This document shows positions 1-11,412 of a DNA stretch of 64,000 nucleotides, piece by piece. The DNA is taken from assembly GCA_011032825.1 (NCBI GenBank), contig JAADJZ010000036.1:124001-188000 (forward strand), read 5' to 3'. The position numbers and the translations under genes are program-made. Origin of the DNA: Massariosphaeria phaeospora (lineage: Eukaryota; Ascomycota; Dothideomycetes; Pleosporales). How positions within the stretch are numbered: position 1 is the stretch's first letter; each line of letters begins with the position of its first letter. The notes beneath the pieces were generated by a model. It made no database searches. It was not told where the DNA came from and worked only from the letters and a program-made list of their open reading frames with translations.

Positions 1-358
1 AGTCAAAGCGTTAGCGTAAAGTTAAAGCTTTTGTTAATTTAAAAGTTAGTAATGTTAGCTTTGCTAATAAGCAGCTAGTTGCGTTTTGCTACTTGCAAAG
101 AAAAAGTAGAAAGCAACTTAAAAAAAAGTAACTTAAAGAATTACGCGCTTGTTTGTAAAGTTTAGACTTTTTACGCTTGTTGCGTAGAAAACATAAATTA
201 CTAATTTAAGCTTTGCATAATGCCTTTTAAGCGCAGCTTTAAAATAACTTGCTTTGCTTATTATAACGCTTATGTATTATATTGTTTAGTAAGTTCTAGT
301 GCTTTACTTGTTAGTTCTTTTTTAACTTTTTTTTAAATTCTGTTTAACTTTTATGCTA

Positions 359-620
359 ATATTAACGACATTCTCGCGCTTAAGCTTAACCTCGTTAACA
401 ACCTGCTTAGTTCTAAAGTAACGCTAAAAAAAATAAACAACGTTGTTTAGGCTATACTTTTTAGGCTTAAAATAGAAATCGCGCGTATAAAAGTAGAAAA
501 AGTAGCTGCTAGTAAATATTTCTACGTTAATTGCTCGTTTCTACTCGTTAAAGTCTTAACTATTTAGCATATTAAAGTAATTAAGAGTTTTAAAGTTGTA
601 TTTGAGAATGTCGTTAGTAT
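359..620. repeat. 17-bp inverted repeat pair enclosing about 230 bp
   Basis: Bases 359-375 and 604-620 are inverted copies of ATAYTAACGACATTCTC with one transition mismatch. Between them, the plus strand has a mostly open, lysine-rich reading interrupted by a TAG. Such spacing could be the ends of a small non-autonomous element, but there is no convincing target duplication and it may be internal to a larger repeat. Confidence 0.35.
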
Positions 621-3109
621 GCTAACTTGTGTAGTAAGTTTTTTAACTAGTTCTAGTTAAATCTGCTATTAACATTGTTTTAAAATAAAACTTTTGCAAG
701 TAGCTTTAACTAGGTTGTTAGTACTTTTAACTAGCTTGCTGCTTTAAGTAGTTGTAACTTTTAACTATTTAATTCGCAAGCCGAACTTTTTTGTAGCGCG
801 TTTAAAAGTACTTTTGCGTTTACTAGCATAAACTTAAGCTAGAATAACAGTAAGAGTTTTAGCGCTAAAGTAAGTAACGCATTAGTTTTTTTTTTTTAAG
901 ATAAAAACGTTGATATGTAGATTTTTTTTCTTGCTAGTTAGCTAAACTGCTAGAGCGTTTCTGCTAAAGCGTTTCTACTTAAAATACTTTTTGCCTAATA
1001 AATGTTAAACTAAGTTTCTAAACATACTATGCTTGTAACTAGTAAAAATTTTAAATAAGTATTGCTAACGGCAAAAAGTAAAATTTTTCTTGCTTTCTTG
1101 TTTTCTAGCGGTAACTTTTATTTGCGGTTTTAGCGTTTAGTTGTTCTAAAAATTAGATTACTTAATACGAAGCTTTAAAAAAGCTGTTCGTCGTTGTTCT
1201 AGTAGAGTGCTAAAGCGTTTTTCTAAACTAACAAAGCTTTTGTATCTTTAAGATTTTTAACAAGCTTTTAAGTTTTTTAATTGTACTTAACTTATTTTAC
1301 TTAGTATTGCTTTCGCTAGCTTTTTTTAACTTTCTTTTGTCGCTTTGCTGTAATACTTTTAACAAGGTATTCTGCTACTTTTTTAATTTGAATGCTAGCT
1401 AGGCGCTAGTTTGTAGTAACTTAGCCGTTAAAGAAGTTGCTTGCTACGAGCTTTAACTAGTTTATAGAAAAAATTAAATTAATTTTAAACAGCGTATTCA
1501 AGCGAACGTTAGCTACAAATTTAACTTTTAGCACGAAAAACTTGCTATTCTTTTAGTTAAGTTTCTTGCTAAGGTAGTTGTTAAAAAGCTGTTTACTATA
1601 TTGCAGCTAAACTTTGTTTTCTACTCGTAGAATAGGCGCTTTCTTGCGGTGTCTATTCGCTTATTTTTTCTACTTTTATTAGGCTTTAGCTATTGCTGCT
1701 TAAGCGAAGTTAACTACTTCTTTAATTTTCTACGCTATGTTTGAAGCGCTTTGAGCTAGATTAAAAAAATTCTAGTGCAAAGCGTCTGCGGTTTTATTAG
1801 CTTTAAACTAGATAGAGTTTATTTTGTAACTATGTTGTAAAAAAAACAAGCTAACTTTTGTAAAAACTGCTTTTTTGCTTTAAATAGCGATTTAGACTAT
1901 TGAGCACAGCGCTGCTTAGTTTTTCTAGTTTCAATCTACAAAAAAGCGAAAAACGAATTTAAATATTAAATTTGCTTTTTCTGTAGCTTTGTTCGTTTTT
2001 AGGTAAAACGCCGTTAAGAAGCGCTGCACGATTTTAAGTTCTTTGCACAAATTCTCTAAAAGTTTTTTACAAATTAGAATTCTCTATTTAAACAATCGCG
2101 TTTAGAAGCTAGTAAGTAGTAAGCTACTACTTTGTTAAAAAAAACTGTAGCTACGAATTTTGCGTTTATTCAAGCTATTAGAATCAAAATTATGTTCTCG
2201 CTAAGTTAGTTCGTAATAACAAAAAAATTAGTGCAGCTGTTGCTTTTAAAGAGTTCTATTATAAAGTTTATAAAAAGTTTTTTTTACATGCGATTTAGAA
2301 CTAGTAGCGAGCGTAAGAATTCGCTTTTAAGCTTTCTCTGTAGTTTTGTTTGTTCGCAAGCGTTACAATTCGCAATGTATTACTATATATTAAAACTTAT
2401 TCTAGGCTAGAAAAACTCTCGTTTAAGAATATTATACGTATTCTCTTTTTTTAGGTGCTTAGCAATAGAAAAGTTGTGTACTTTGAAAATTAGTTTTGTG
2501 CACAAATAGTGCGTTTTTGGCACCTACTTTTTTTTTTAGTAAAAAAGTTTACTGCCGTTAGCGCCGCAGTTTGCTAGTAAAGCTTTTAAATTTAATTTTA
2601 GTAAAAATTTCTAGCGAGTGCTTTTTTTAAAAAAGCTATTTTGCACTGCGTTAAAAGCGCTTTTGTAAATTTCGTTTTTTACAACGCTTCTTTGCTAAAG
2701 CTTGTTTAGCGTTATTTTCTCTTTAGTTTTATTATTCTAAGCAGAAATATTTTTTTGTAAGCTTACATTTTTTCTTTTATAAATAGCATTTAAAGTTAAA
2801 ACGCTTTTTCTAATCTTTGCATTTGTGAAAATTGCAGTAGCATTTTCTTTTAAAAGAGCAAAACTTCTTTTAGCATTTTTAATATTTTGCGGAATATTAG
2901 CTTTAGAAATAGCTAGTACTATAGCAGCTTAGGCTGCAAAAGTTTAAGCAAGAAAAGCGTGTATAACGCTAAGTGTATTTTCTATAATATCGCTTTTATT
3001 AGAAACGCTTTTTAGTTTAAGAAGTTGAAAATAGCAACTCTAAAAGCAAAAGTTTTTTTTATTCTAAAAAAAGTTTTGCTCTTTTTAAAAGAAAGCGTTT
3101 GCTTATTCG

Positions 3110-3900
3110 TTTGCTACGCTTAGATAGTACACAAACTTTAAGTTGTATGTAAAAAAAATGTTTGCTTAGCAAACGTACTACTTTGTAAGCAAGCAAGTAG
3201 TTGTAAAATACAGCAAGTTTTTGTAGTTTGTATAAATCGTAATTTTAAAAACTGCTTTTAGCTTAGACTTTTATTTTTTAATGTACTTAATTACTGCTAG
3301 CAGCTTTTTGTTGTAAATTGTATAATTAAACTTTGCTAAAAAGTTTTTTGCAAAGTAGTAAGCTACTGCGTGCTACATATTGTCTTTAGCTTTTTATAAA
3401 AAAGCGCTGCTTGTAGCGTATTTAAAAGCGTTCGCTTCAATTGCTATATCTAAGTCTAAGTTAAAATAGGCTAGCAACAAGCTAGACATAATTATTTTTT
3501 TTAGCGTATCAAACGCTTCTTGTTGCTTTTAGCTTTAGCTAAACTTGTAGCTTTTGCTTGTTAACTTTGTTAGCAAAGAAACAATAGCAGAAAAATCGCG
3601 TATAAATTGCTTGTAAAAATTTGCAAAGCTAACGAAGCTTTGTATTTTTTTAACTAAAGCTAGCGCTTTTTACTTAAAAATAGCTCGTACTTTTTCTAGA
3701 TCTATGCTAATACTTTTTCAACTTTAATAATAAAGCCAAGATACTTAGTTTTTGTAACCTCAAACTCTAATTTCTTGATATTAAAGTGCAAGCTAGCGTT
3801 TTAAAGTTTTTAAACAATTTTCTTAACTTTTTAGTAGTAGTTTTTTTAGCTTTCGTTAGAGTAGATAAGCACGTTGTTAATGTACGCAAAAGCGTTAATA
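3110..3900 (-). pseudogene. RIP-mutated gypsy reverse transcriptase and RNase H
   Basis: On the minus strand, 3899-3846 translates to INAFAYINNVLIYSNES, which is the RT catalytic box AYIDDVLIYS with both aspartates changed to asparagine (GAC to AAC). Bases 3779-3719 give KKLEFEVTKTKYLGFIIK, the RT thumb-side motif. Bases 3511 downward give QEAFDTLKKIIM, then LLAYFNLDLDIAIEANAF (the RNase H start with its Asp replaced by Asn), then VAYYFAKNFL and YNKKLLAVIKY. Near 3240-3140 the reading is IYTNYKNLLYFTTT, matching the IYTDHKNLEYF motif. Several stops replace Trp or Gln codons. Catalytic residues are lost, so this is a clear dead copy. The family assignment rests on these linked motifs and is firm. 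Confidence 0.88.
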
Positions 3901-5189
3901 TCAATATGCGCTGCAAAAACGTAATTAATGTACTTTTAAAAAGTACTTAGTACGTTGGCTAGTTTAAAAGAACAAACTATTTATTTGTACAGCTTGAATC
4001 TTGTACAGAACGCTGTTTTCTACTTTTTTTTAAGTGCGATTTGGATTTTGTAAAACGCTTAAACGACGTCTAGCTTAGTAAGCTATTTAGCTTTGCTAAT
4101 TTAGTTTAGCGTTTCGTAAATTAGCGGCAAAGAATACTAGTTTTTCTTTAAAATTGCGTTAAGTGCCTAGTAATCTACGCAAAATCTTAATTCGCTTTCT
4201 AGTTTCTTTGCAAATAAAATAGAAGCGCTAGCCTAAAAGCAGCTAACTCGTATAAATTCCTAGTTAAAATAGAAAGTAAACTACTTTTTTAGTATAAAAA
4301 GTTTGTTTTTGAACATGTTATAAAACGAGCTGTACAAAACTTTTAACTCTACTTTTTTTTTTACGAGCTTAATAGTATAGTTTATTTTCTTCTAGTATAG
4401 TACAAGCTTGTTAGCTTTAGTTTGTAAAAAAGCTTTGTACTAGTTTTGCATCTAGTTTAAAAAAGTATTTCTTAAGTTAAGCTTGATTTTAGGCGCTAGT
4501 GCTTTTTGAATATTCGCTATAAATACTGCAAAGACTTAAGTTGTTAAGTTTTTCTATTTTGCGTCTTGTATAAAGTAGCTAAAAGCTCTAGCAAATACTT
4601 CTAAAATTCTAGAACTATTTAAAAGTTTTTTTTTTTTTAGCTTTAGATTTAAATCTTTACGAAGTGCATGAAAACGGATTTCTTTGCAAAAGCAACGGTA
4701 ACGTCGTAGCAGTTTATCTAAAGCTAGCTAAGAATAATATCGAAGCTATCGTCGCTTATAACGAAAGCTTAAACTACTTTTTTATAGCTATTAATGTTTA
4801 TGTTAAAGCAAGCAGCTTTTTAAACTACTACTTAGTAGTTGTTTAAGCCTATAATTAGCTAGTGTTTTATTGAAATACGCTAAAAACGCGCTTTGTTGCA
4901 AAACTTTTTACTTACAATGCTATACGTATTACATTCTAAATCTAGCAATGTTAAAGCAAAAGTGTTTTAATTAATAAGTAAGTGTATAGTTAAAGGTTTC
5001 TTGTTTAGCTATTTCTAGCGAAACTTAAGATACTAGTCTAACAATTTTTGCGTATTTTTTTTAGTTTACTCTTAGCTGCGTTTTGTGCTAAAAGTAACTA
5101 GTTTTCTAAATTCTTCGCTTTAGTTGCGTTCTTTGCTTAAGAAGCAAGCGTAGTAGTAGTTTAAACTAATAGTAGTTTTTTCGCTGCGT

Positions 5190-5250
5190 TTAGGTAGTAG
5201 TTTAGGCTATAGTAGCTAAAGTCTACGCACCTAAAGCAAAGCTTTAGTTA
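5190..5250 (-). pseudogene. gag CCHC zinc-knuckle relic
   Basis: The minus strand translates to KLCFRCVDFSYYSLNYYL. The spacing is exactly that of a retroviral-type knuckle (C-X2-C-X4-H-X4-C), but the His is now Tyr (CAC to TAC) and the last Cys is Tyr (TGC to TAC). Both are RIP-type transitions. Its position between the 5' LTR and the RT fits gag. Confidence 0.7.
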
Positions 5251-6568
5251 GCAATAGCAATTAATCTCTTTTTTAGTTTGCTAAATAGCTTTCTTTTTGC
5301 TACAAGTACGTTTAGTTGTTGCTTCTAAGCGAGCTGTTTAAGTAGCAGCTATTTCTAACGTCTATTTTATAGCGTCTAAGTTAGCAGCGAAAGCGCTGCT
5401 AGTAGTTGTTAGCTAGTTCTACGAAGCGTGTTTAGCTCGCTAGAAGTTTTTGTTAATTAAAGCAGCGCAGTTTATAACTTCTCGAAAAGAGCTAGTAGAG
5501 TCTAGAATTACAATAGCTATTCGTTTTTAAAGGTCTAGTTAAAAGCTAGTTAAGTAACAGTTTTTAAGTATATTAAAATTGGTAATTGTATTTATACCTA
5601 AGTTGTATGTAAGTTTTATAAACTCTTTGTTGTACTTCTAGAAAGTACTTTTCTTTATAAGTAAAGTAAAGAAGCAAGTTTAAGCTTTGTCTGCGTAGTT
5701 TTTATCTACGTAGTAAGTATCTAAGTAAGCCTAGAATTCGTCTATTACTTCGCTTTAGTTCTTTTAGTACTAAGCTAGCTTTGTAGTAAAAGCAGAATTT
5801 TTTAACTAATTAAAAATGTAACTGCATCTAGCTTCGATAGAGTTCTTGTTGTGCGCGATTTTGTTTTTTATCTAGATTTTAAACTACGCGTAGTTTTTTT
5901 TTTTTCTTTAAACAGTGCTAGGTCTAGTATCTTGTGTTTTTTTCTAGCGCTAAAAAGTTGTTTAGCGAAGTTGTTAGCAACAAGGTAGTAGAAAGCGGTA
6001 ACAAGAGCTAGCGAGCATTGTTGTTGCATGCGCGTAACTTTCTATTCTATCTCGTAAAAGCAAGCTAGTAGAAGTTAGTTAAAGTTGCTCTAAAAAAGCG
6101 CTCGTTAACAAAAGCCTTTGAATTTAATAGTTTGTTTTTAGTTTGTTGTAGAACTTAAAGTTCTTGTGTTGTTTGTAGAGTTTATGCTTTCTAAAATTTC
6201 TGTAAATCTCTAGTAGTCGAAGCTAGCAAGCTGGTACTTATAGTTAGAGCTAGCTTTTCGTACGCAGCTTTTGCTGCATTAATTTAAATAGCAATTGTAT
6301 TATCGTTATAACCTTTGTAAGCTATTTGCTTTGCAAAAACAACTTTAATGTTCTTTAATAAAGCACTATTCTTGGCTATTAACATTGCTTAGGCTACTAA
6401 AGCTTAGATAGCTGCGTTGTAAAAGTTAGCTATCGTTGTTAGTTAGTTCTTAAGAACTAGTTTCAAGTGTTGCCGTGTAGAATCTAGAAAGTTCCTAACT
6501 TTTTCGAATATCCGTTGTTTTTTTAAAAATCTTTTTATTTTTATTTTAAAGAGTTTAATTAATTCAAA

Positions 6569-6779
6569 TGTAAAGAAATTGCTAGAGTAAGCAGGTTTCA
6601 ATGTAAAAAGTAATAAATTAATGTAGTTTTATTTATAAAATAAAAAAGCTTTTTATACTTTCTACGCTACGCTGAAATTCGTTAGTACTTAGCTAGAAGT
6701 TAGCGAAGCAATTTCGTACGAGATTGCTCTAACTAAAGCCTAGCAGCTAAGGCATTTCATTAGGCATTTGCTTATTACA
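6569..6779 (-). repeat. 5' LTR of the gypsy element, 211 bp
   Basis: The minus strand starts TGTAATAAGC and ends TTTCTTTACA, giving the TG...CA ends usual for LTRs. It aligns end to end with the solo LTR at 10758-10968, which has the same 211-bp length, and the differences are nearly all transitions. This copy carries more A/T states than the solo copy, so it has been mutated more heavily. Confidence 0.85.
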
Positions 6780-7804
6780 ATAAAGCTCGTTTTATTAAAG
6801 TTGTAAGTATTCTTGTTTACTACGCTGTACTTAGCTTTTATATTTGCTACAAGCTTAAACTAGTTAGCTACAAGCTTAAAATTCGTATAGAAAGCTCTTT
6901 TATAGTTGTACTTTTAATTAAACTTAATTTAAAGCTTAGAGTAACGCTTAACGAACGACGTAATCTAGTTTTTTTTAACTAGTAGCTAGCTTTGCGCTGC
7001 GAGTAGTAGGTTAGCTTTATTCTCTAACTTAGCAAGTCTAAGTAGAAAGCTTCGCGCGTTAAAGTTAATAGCATACTTTTTAATTACTATGTTCTTTGTT
7101 AGACAAAGCTTTATTAAGTTAAGTATACAATTGCGTTGTAAAAGTTTTTTAGCAAGCTAATTACTTAGTGTTTTTTAAAAAACGTTGTAGATTAATATAG
7201 CGCGTTGCTAAAAAAGTGCAAGCTATATCTAGCTTTTGTTTAAAGCGCGTAGCGCGTTGTGTAGTTAAGCTATTGCGTAGTAAAAAAAAAAGTAAGTGTT
7301 AGTAAAAAGCTTAGCGCAAGTAAGCAACTCGCTTAGGTAAGCAACTTGCTAAAAATCTACGTTATAAAAAAACTATAAGTAGTACCTAGCGCTAAGCTAA
7401 ACTTCTACTAAATTCTACTAGTAGAATACTTTACTATCTAGCTTACTAAGAAAAATATACTGTTTTTTAAACTTAACTTTACCTAAGTTTTGCATTTGCT
7501 TAGAGTATTAAGATAAAATTCTAAAAACTTAGTTTAGGTTATAATAAGCTACATAGATACTAGAAAAATACTTTAAAGATAAATTAGCTTATAGAACGTT
7601 TAAAGCTCTAAAAAAAAAAATATAAAGCTAACTAGCTTTATATAATAGTTAGTTATTTTCTTTTAATTAATAGTTATTATAAGCTTCTTAAGAATACTCT
7701 ATACAAAATTACTACTAAAATAGTAATTTATCTTTTCTATACAAATATACGCTAGCGAATAAATAAAAAGTACTTATTAATAGGTATAGATTAAGTTATA
7801 AGTT

Positions 7805-8133
7805 GCACAAACTTTAAGTTAAAGTTAAGTTAGAGTTAACCTAGCGTAGGTAAAAGTTAAGTTAGAGTAGTTAAAGCTCTAAGTTAGAAGTTAAGTTAGA
7901 GTTACCTAAATAGTTAAAAAACTATAATAAATAAATGTAATAAATATACATAGAAAACTTAATATTAATATAAGCTGTAAATATTATGTAAAACTTAACT
8001 ACAACTCTAAGCTTTAACTACTTTAACTTAACTTCAACTTAAGCTACTTAGTAACTAGCGCGAGTTAAAGCTAAAGTTAAGTTAAAGTCTAACGTAAGCT
8101 AACTTAACTTTAACTTAACTTTTACTTATTTAC
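7805..8133. repeat. AT-rich cluster of direct and inverted GTTAAGTTAGAGTTA-like units
   Basis: Variants of AAGTTAAGTTAGAGTTA occur several times on the plus strand between 7805 and 7905. Their complements (TAACTTAACTTTAACTT) occur between 7985 and 8130, so the region can fold back. It lies between the gypsy LTR and pogo-1. It is probably a decayed non-autonomous element. I see no coding content. Confidence 0.5.
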
Positions 8134-9159
8134 TAGCCTATACAAATATACTATTTTTATTACTAGTTATAACGTACTCTACGAGCGAGTAAACTACACG
8201 AGCAAGTAAGCTACTTGCGCTAAAACTCTACTAAAACTCTTCTAACAACGCGATGCTTTAACAAAAAAACTAGTTACTAGCTCTAAAAGATGCTTAATTG
8301 CAGCTTGCGCTTTAAGCTATTAAAAAAAACGCAAATTTCTTTTAGCAACGCGCTGCAGCAATTTACAATGTACTTTAAAACACTTTAAAGCATTAACGCG
8401 CTAGAACTTTCTTTCGACGCAATTCTACGCTTAACTTAATAAATCTACATAAAATAAAAAAAAGGTAATTGTTTAGCATGTACTTAACTTGAACGCGTAA
8501 GAATTTCTTTTTAAGCTCGCTGCTATAGCTAATATAGCTAATTTTTTGCGTGCTAAACGTTATCTAGGCTATGTTAGCGTAAATTAGTTTAGTACGTTCG
8601 TTAGGCGCTAACTTAAGCTTAAAGTTAAGTTTAATTGCAAGTACAACTACAAAAGAGTTTTGTGCAAAAATTCTAAAGTTATTCAAAAGTAGTTTAAGCT
8701 TGTAGAGAACATAAAGGCGAAGTACAGCATCTAGAATAAAAACACTTACAACTTTAACAAGTCTAGCTTTATAATAAGTATAATATTAACTAAAGTAGTT
8801 GTTACAAACTCTAAGCGCTAAGAATAGCTAAAGAGCGTTTAGCAAAGTAATTAAAAGTAAACAATAGTAATCTAAAGCGTTAACGCAACGAAGTAAGTAA
8901 TTCTACTTTTTATTATTTTTTAAAGCAAGCACTACTTCTTTGCCTAGTACAAAGAAAAGAATTTACTTTAAAACTAGGTTATTGCAGTTTCTAAAAACAG
9001 CTAAACAATAAATAAGCTTAGTTTTAAGTAGTTAAAGCACTTTAATAAGTATACAAAGAAGTATACTGTTAGCGCATACTACTTGCTTATAATTAACAGC
9101 TATAAAAGCTACAACTCGCTTAAATTCTAGTAGTACTAGAAAAAAAAAATATTAACGTA

Positions 9160-11213
9160 AACTACTAGTAACTTAGCTAAACTAGTAACCTAGCTAAAAA
9201 ACGCTAAAACTACGAATACTAACTTGCTTCTACTATGCTTACACCTACAAACGCGCAATTACGTAAATACAAAAGCAAACTTCTTTTTGTTCTTAAAGCT
9301 TTTAGAGCTAGTAAATTCTAAAGCCTTTGCGCAGCTACACAGTTTTTTACTATTAATTACCGTCGACTTGCTAAACGCGATAAAAAAACACTTTTTAGCT
9401 TAAAAACTACGTTTACTTTTTGTAAGCTTACAAGAACCAAAAAAAAACAATTGTCTAATACATTTTTAACTTTAACGCGCAAGAATTCGCGCTTTTTCTA
9501 TCTAAAGTAGCTAATATAGCTGATAAACTGCTAGGCAAGCGTAGTAGTAGAATAGTAAGCAAGAACTAGCTTACGCGCTTCGTAACGCGTTTATCTAAGC
9601 TCAAAATAGCTTTTAATTAAGCCAAGAATAAGCAGAGAATACTTTAAAAGAATTTAGAAATAATTAGCGCGTAGTTTAAGCTAGTAGAAAATACTAAAGC
9701 TAAGTACAGCGTTTACAACAACGACGTGCACAACTTCAACAAAACTAGCTTTTAAATAAGCGTAATTAGCTTTATAAAAGTCGTTATAGGCTTTTAAAAA
9801 CGTACTTAACCTAATTTTATCTAGCTAGGCGATTAAGAGTAGGTAATAGTTATTTAAAGCATTTGCGCCGTAGAGTACGCAATCCTGCTATTTATTATCT
9901 ACAAAAAGCGCGTTTACATTTTAGCATAGTACAACAAAAACTCTATACTTAGCAATTAAAAGCTTTTAGTTTCTAAAAACGGCTAGACAAACAACGCTTT
10001 TAGTTTTAAATAGTTAAAGCACTTTAACGCGCATACAAAAGCGCGTTAGGTAAAAAAGTATTAGCTGCTTATTTTAAACGGCTATAAGAGCTACTAATCT
10101 TAGAATTTCAAAAACTATTGTTTTGAAAACAAGATTCTTACGCTTTGCATGCTAGCTTATTTATTTTATATTCTTTAGCTACTAGATGTAGTTTGCTTTT
10201 TGCTGCTAAAGCTAAAGTACTCTTAACGCGTTTGAAACTTAGCGCGCTAGCGCGTTTTCTATATTAACAAAGAAAGCTTCTTGCTAGCCTTTAGAAACGG
10301 GTTTTTTAAAGTGTTTACAACAAAGAACTACAAGAAAGCTTTTAAAGCTTTAAAGCTAGTTTTTATTAACGCGCAAGTAGTTTTTAGTCGTTTTAAAGTA
10401 TAGCTGCGTACCTCGCTACTACTTTTCGCACTAGAAACGCCGTAGCAGTTAAAAACTCTAAGCAATATACTTAAATTTAAATCGCAATCAAAGCTAGTAC
10501 GCGATTCTATTACTAGATTGCTTACTTTAGCGCAAAGTAGCTTTTTTTAGCTTGTAAAAAAAGCTAAATTAATGCTGCATTAGAACGCGCTTAAGAACTA
10601 CTGTATTAAAGAGCTTAAAAATTAATTAGCAAAGATAACTAAGCAGAAATTGCGCAAACGAAAGCGGATTTAGCATGGCAGTACAATAGAGTATAGTAAT
10701 AGATTAGCGCAAGTAGCTGCTAAAGCGTTTACAGCGCTTTAGCTATTAAAGAAAGCGTGTAATAAGCGAATGCCCAATGGAATGCCTTAGCCGCTAGGCT
10801 TCGGTTAGAGCAATCTCGTACGAGATTGCTTCGCTAACTTTCGGCTAAGCTTCGACGAATTCCGGCGTAGCGTAGGAGGTATAAAAGGCTCTTTTATCTT
10901 ATAGATAGAACTGCATCAATTCATTACTTTCTACATTAGAACCTGCTTACTCTAGCAATCTCCTTACAAAGCGCGTAGTAAAAAGAGTTAAAAAAAAGCA
11001 TAACTAGCTCTACGGCGCTGTAAAAACTGTAGTAATACAAGGCACAATGCTCAAATCTGCTAAAAAAATACAGAAAAAGCTTTTAAATCTAAAGCTAGCA
11101 CGACGTACGCAGGTTTCTTGTTTAATAGCAATTAATTTAATGTTCTTTAAGATAAGTTGGTTGTGCCAAGCATTTTTAGCTAGGTTACTAGTTTAGCCGA
11201 GTTACTAGTAGTT
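9160..11213 (+). mobile_element. pogo-2: Fot1/pogo-type transposon nested in pogo-1
   Basis: TIRs start AACTACTAGTAACTTAGCTA at 9160, with the complement ending at 11213. TA dinucleotides flank both ends (9158-9159, 11214-11215). Without the solo LTR inserted at 10758 it is about 1.84 kb. The plus-strand relic shows the transposase order. A CENP-B-like part lies near 9460-9740 and the DDE domain is in the middle. The C-terminal end reads RRCKNCSNTRHNAQICKK around 11015-11070, a CCHC knuckle of the type found at the end of fungal pogo transposases. It splits the DDE domain of pogo-1, whose reading resumes directly beyond the right TA. Confidence 0.82.
10758..10968 (+). repeat. Solo gypsy LTR, 211 bp, with AAGCG target-site duplication
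   Basis: It begins TGTAATAAGCGAATGCCC and ends CTCCTTACA. The 5-bp sequence AAGCG is present immediately before (10753-10757) and after (10969-10973), a perfect target duplication. A TATA-like TATAAAAG lies at 10880-10887, where an LTR promoter is expected. It is the same family as the LTR at 6569-6779 in the opposite orientation. No internal gypsy sequence follows, so it is a solo LTR formed by LTR-LTR recombination. It interrupts the C-terminal coding region of pogo-2. Confidence 0.92.
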
Positions 11214-11412
11214 TACGTTATTACTTTTTGCATACTTTTTTACTTATTGCATTTGCTATAGCTGCTTAATGTAAGCTGTTTTGCGTTGTTAAAAGTTGCG
11301 TATAGCTGCTAAGCTAAGAACTTAATACGCAGCTATATTAACTACATTACGAAACTTAAGTTTCTACTATACTTCAAAGCTACTTTTAGTACTTTAATTA
11401 CAACTAATAATA

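Larger units (their letters stand above)
1..6779 (-). mobile_element. Ty3/gypsy LTR retrotransposon relic, left-truncated by the window
   Basis: Reading the minus strand from high to low coordinates gives a 5' LTR (6769-side end at 6779, inner end 6569), a gag zinc-knuckle relic near 5190-5250, reverse transcriptase near 3700-3900 and RNase H near 3110-3515. This gag-RT-RNase H order fits Metaviridae (Ty3/gypsy) elements. An integrase should follow at about 3100-1300, but I could not identify its motifs by eye. I did not find the 3' LTR, so it probably lies left of base 1, and the exact left limit is unknown. Every domain is full of stop codons, so the element is dead. The 5 bp just outside the LTR (6780-6784) read ATAAA, but the partner duplication is not visible. 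Confidence 0.85.

Noticed and set aside
1300..3100. Integrase domain of the gypsy element
   Set aside because: Expected from element order, but I could not read a convincing zinc-binding HHCC or DDE motif on the minus strand, so it is not listed separately.
4664..4846. 60-codon plus-strand open frame in the AT-rich block
   Set aside because: It lies antisense inside the gypsy pol region, has no family motif and is short; it is a chance frame.
7805..8133. CRISPR-like or satellite array
   Set aside because: The units are irregular, occur in both orientations and lack constant spacing. The host is a fungus, so this is a degenerate repeat cluster.
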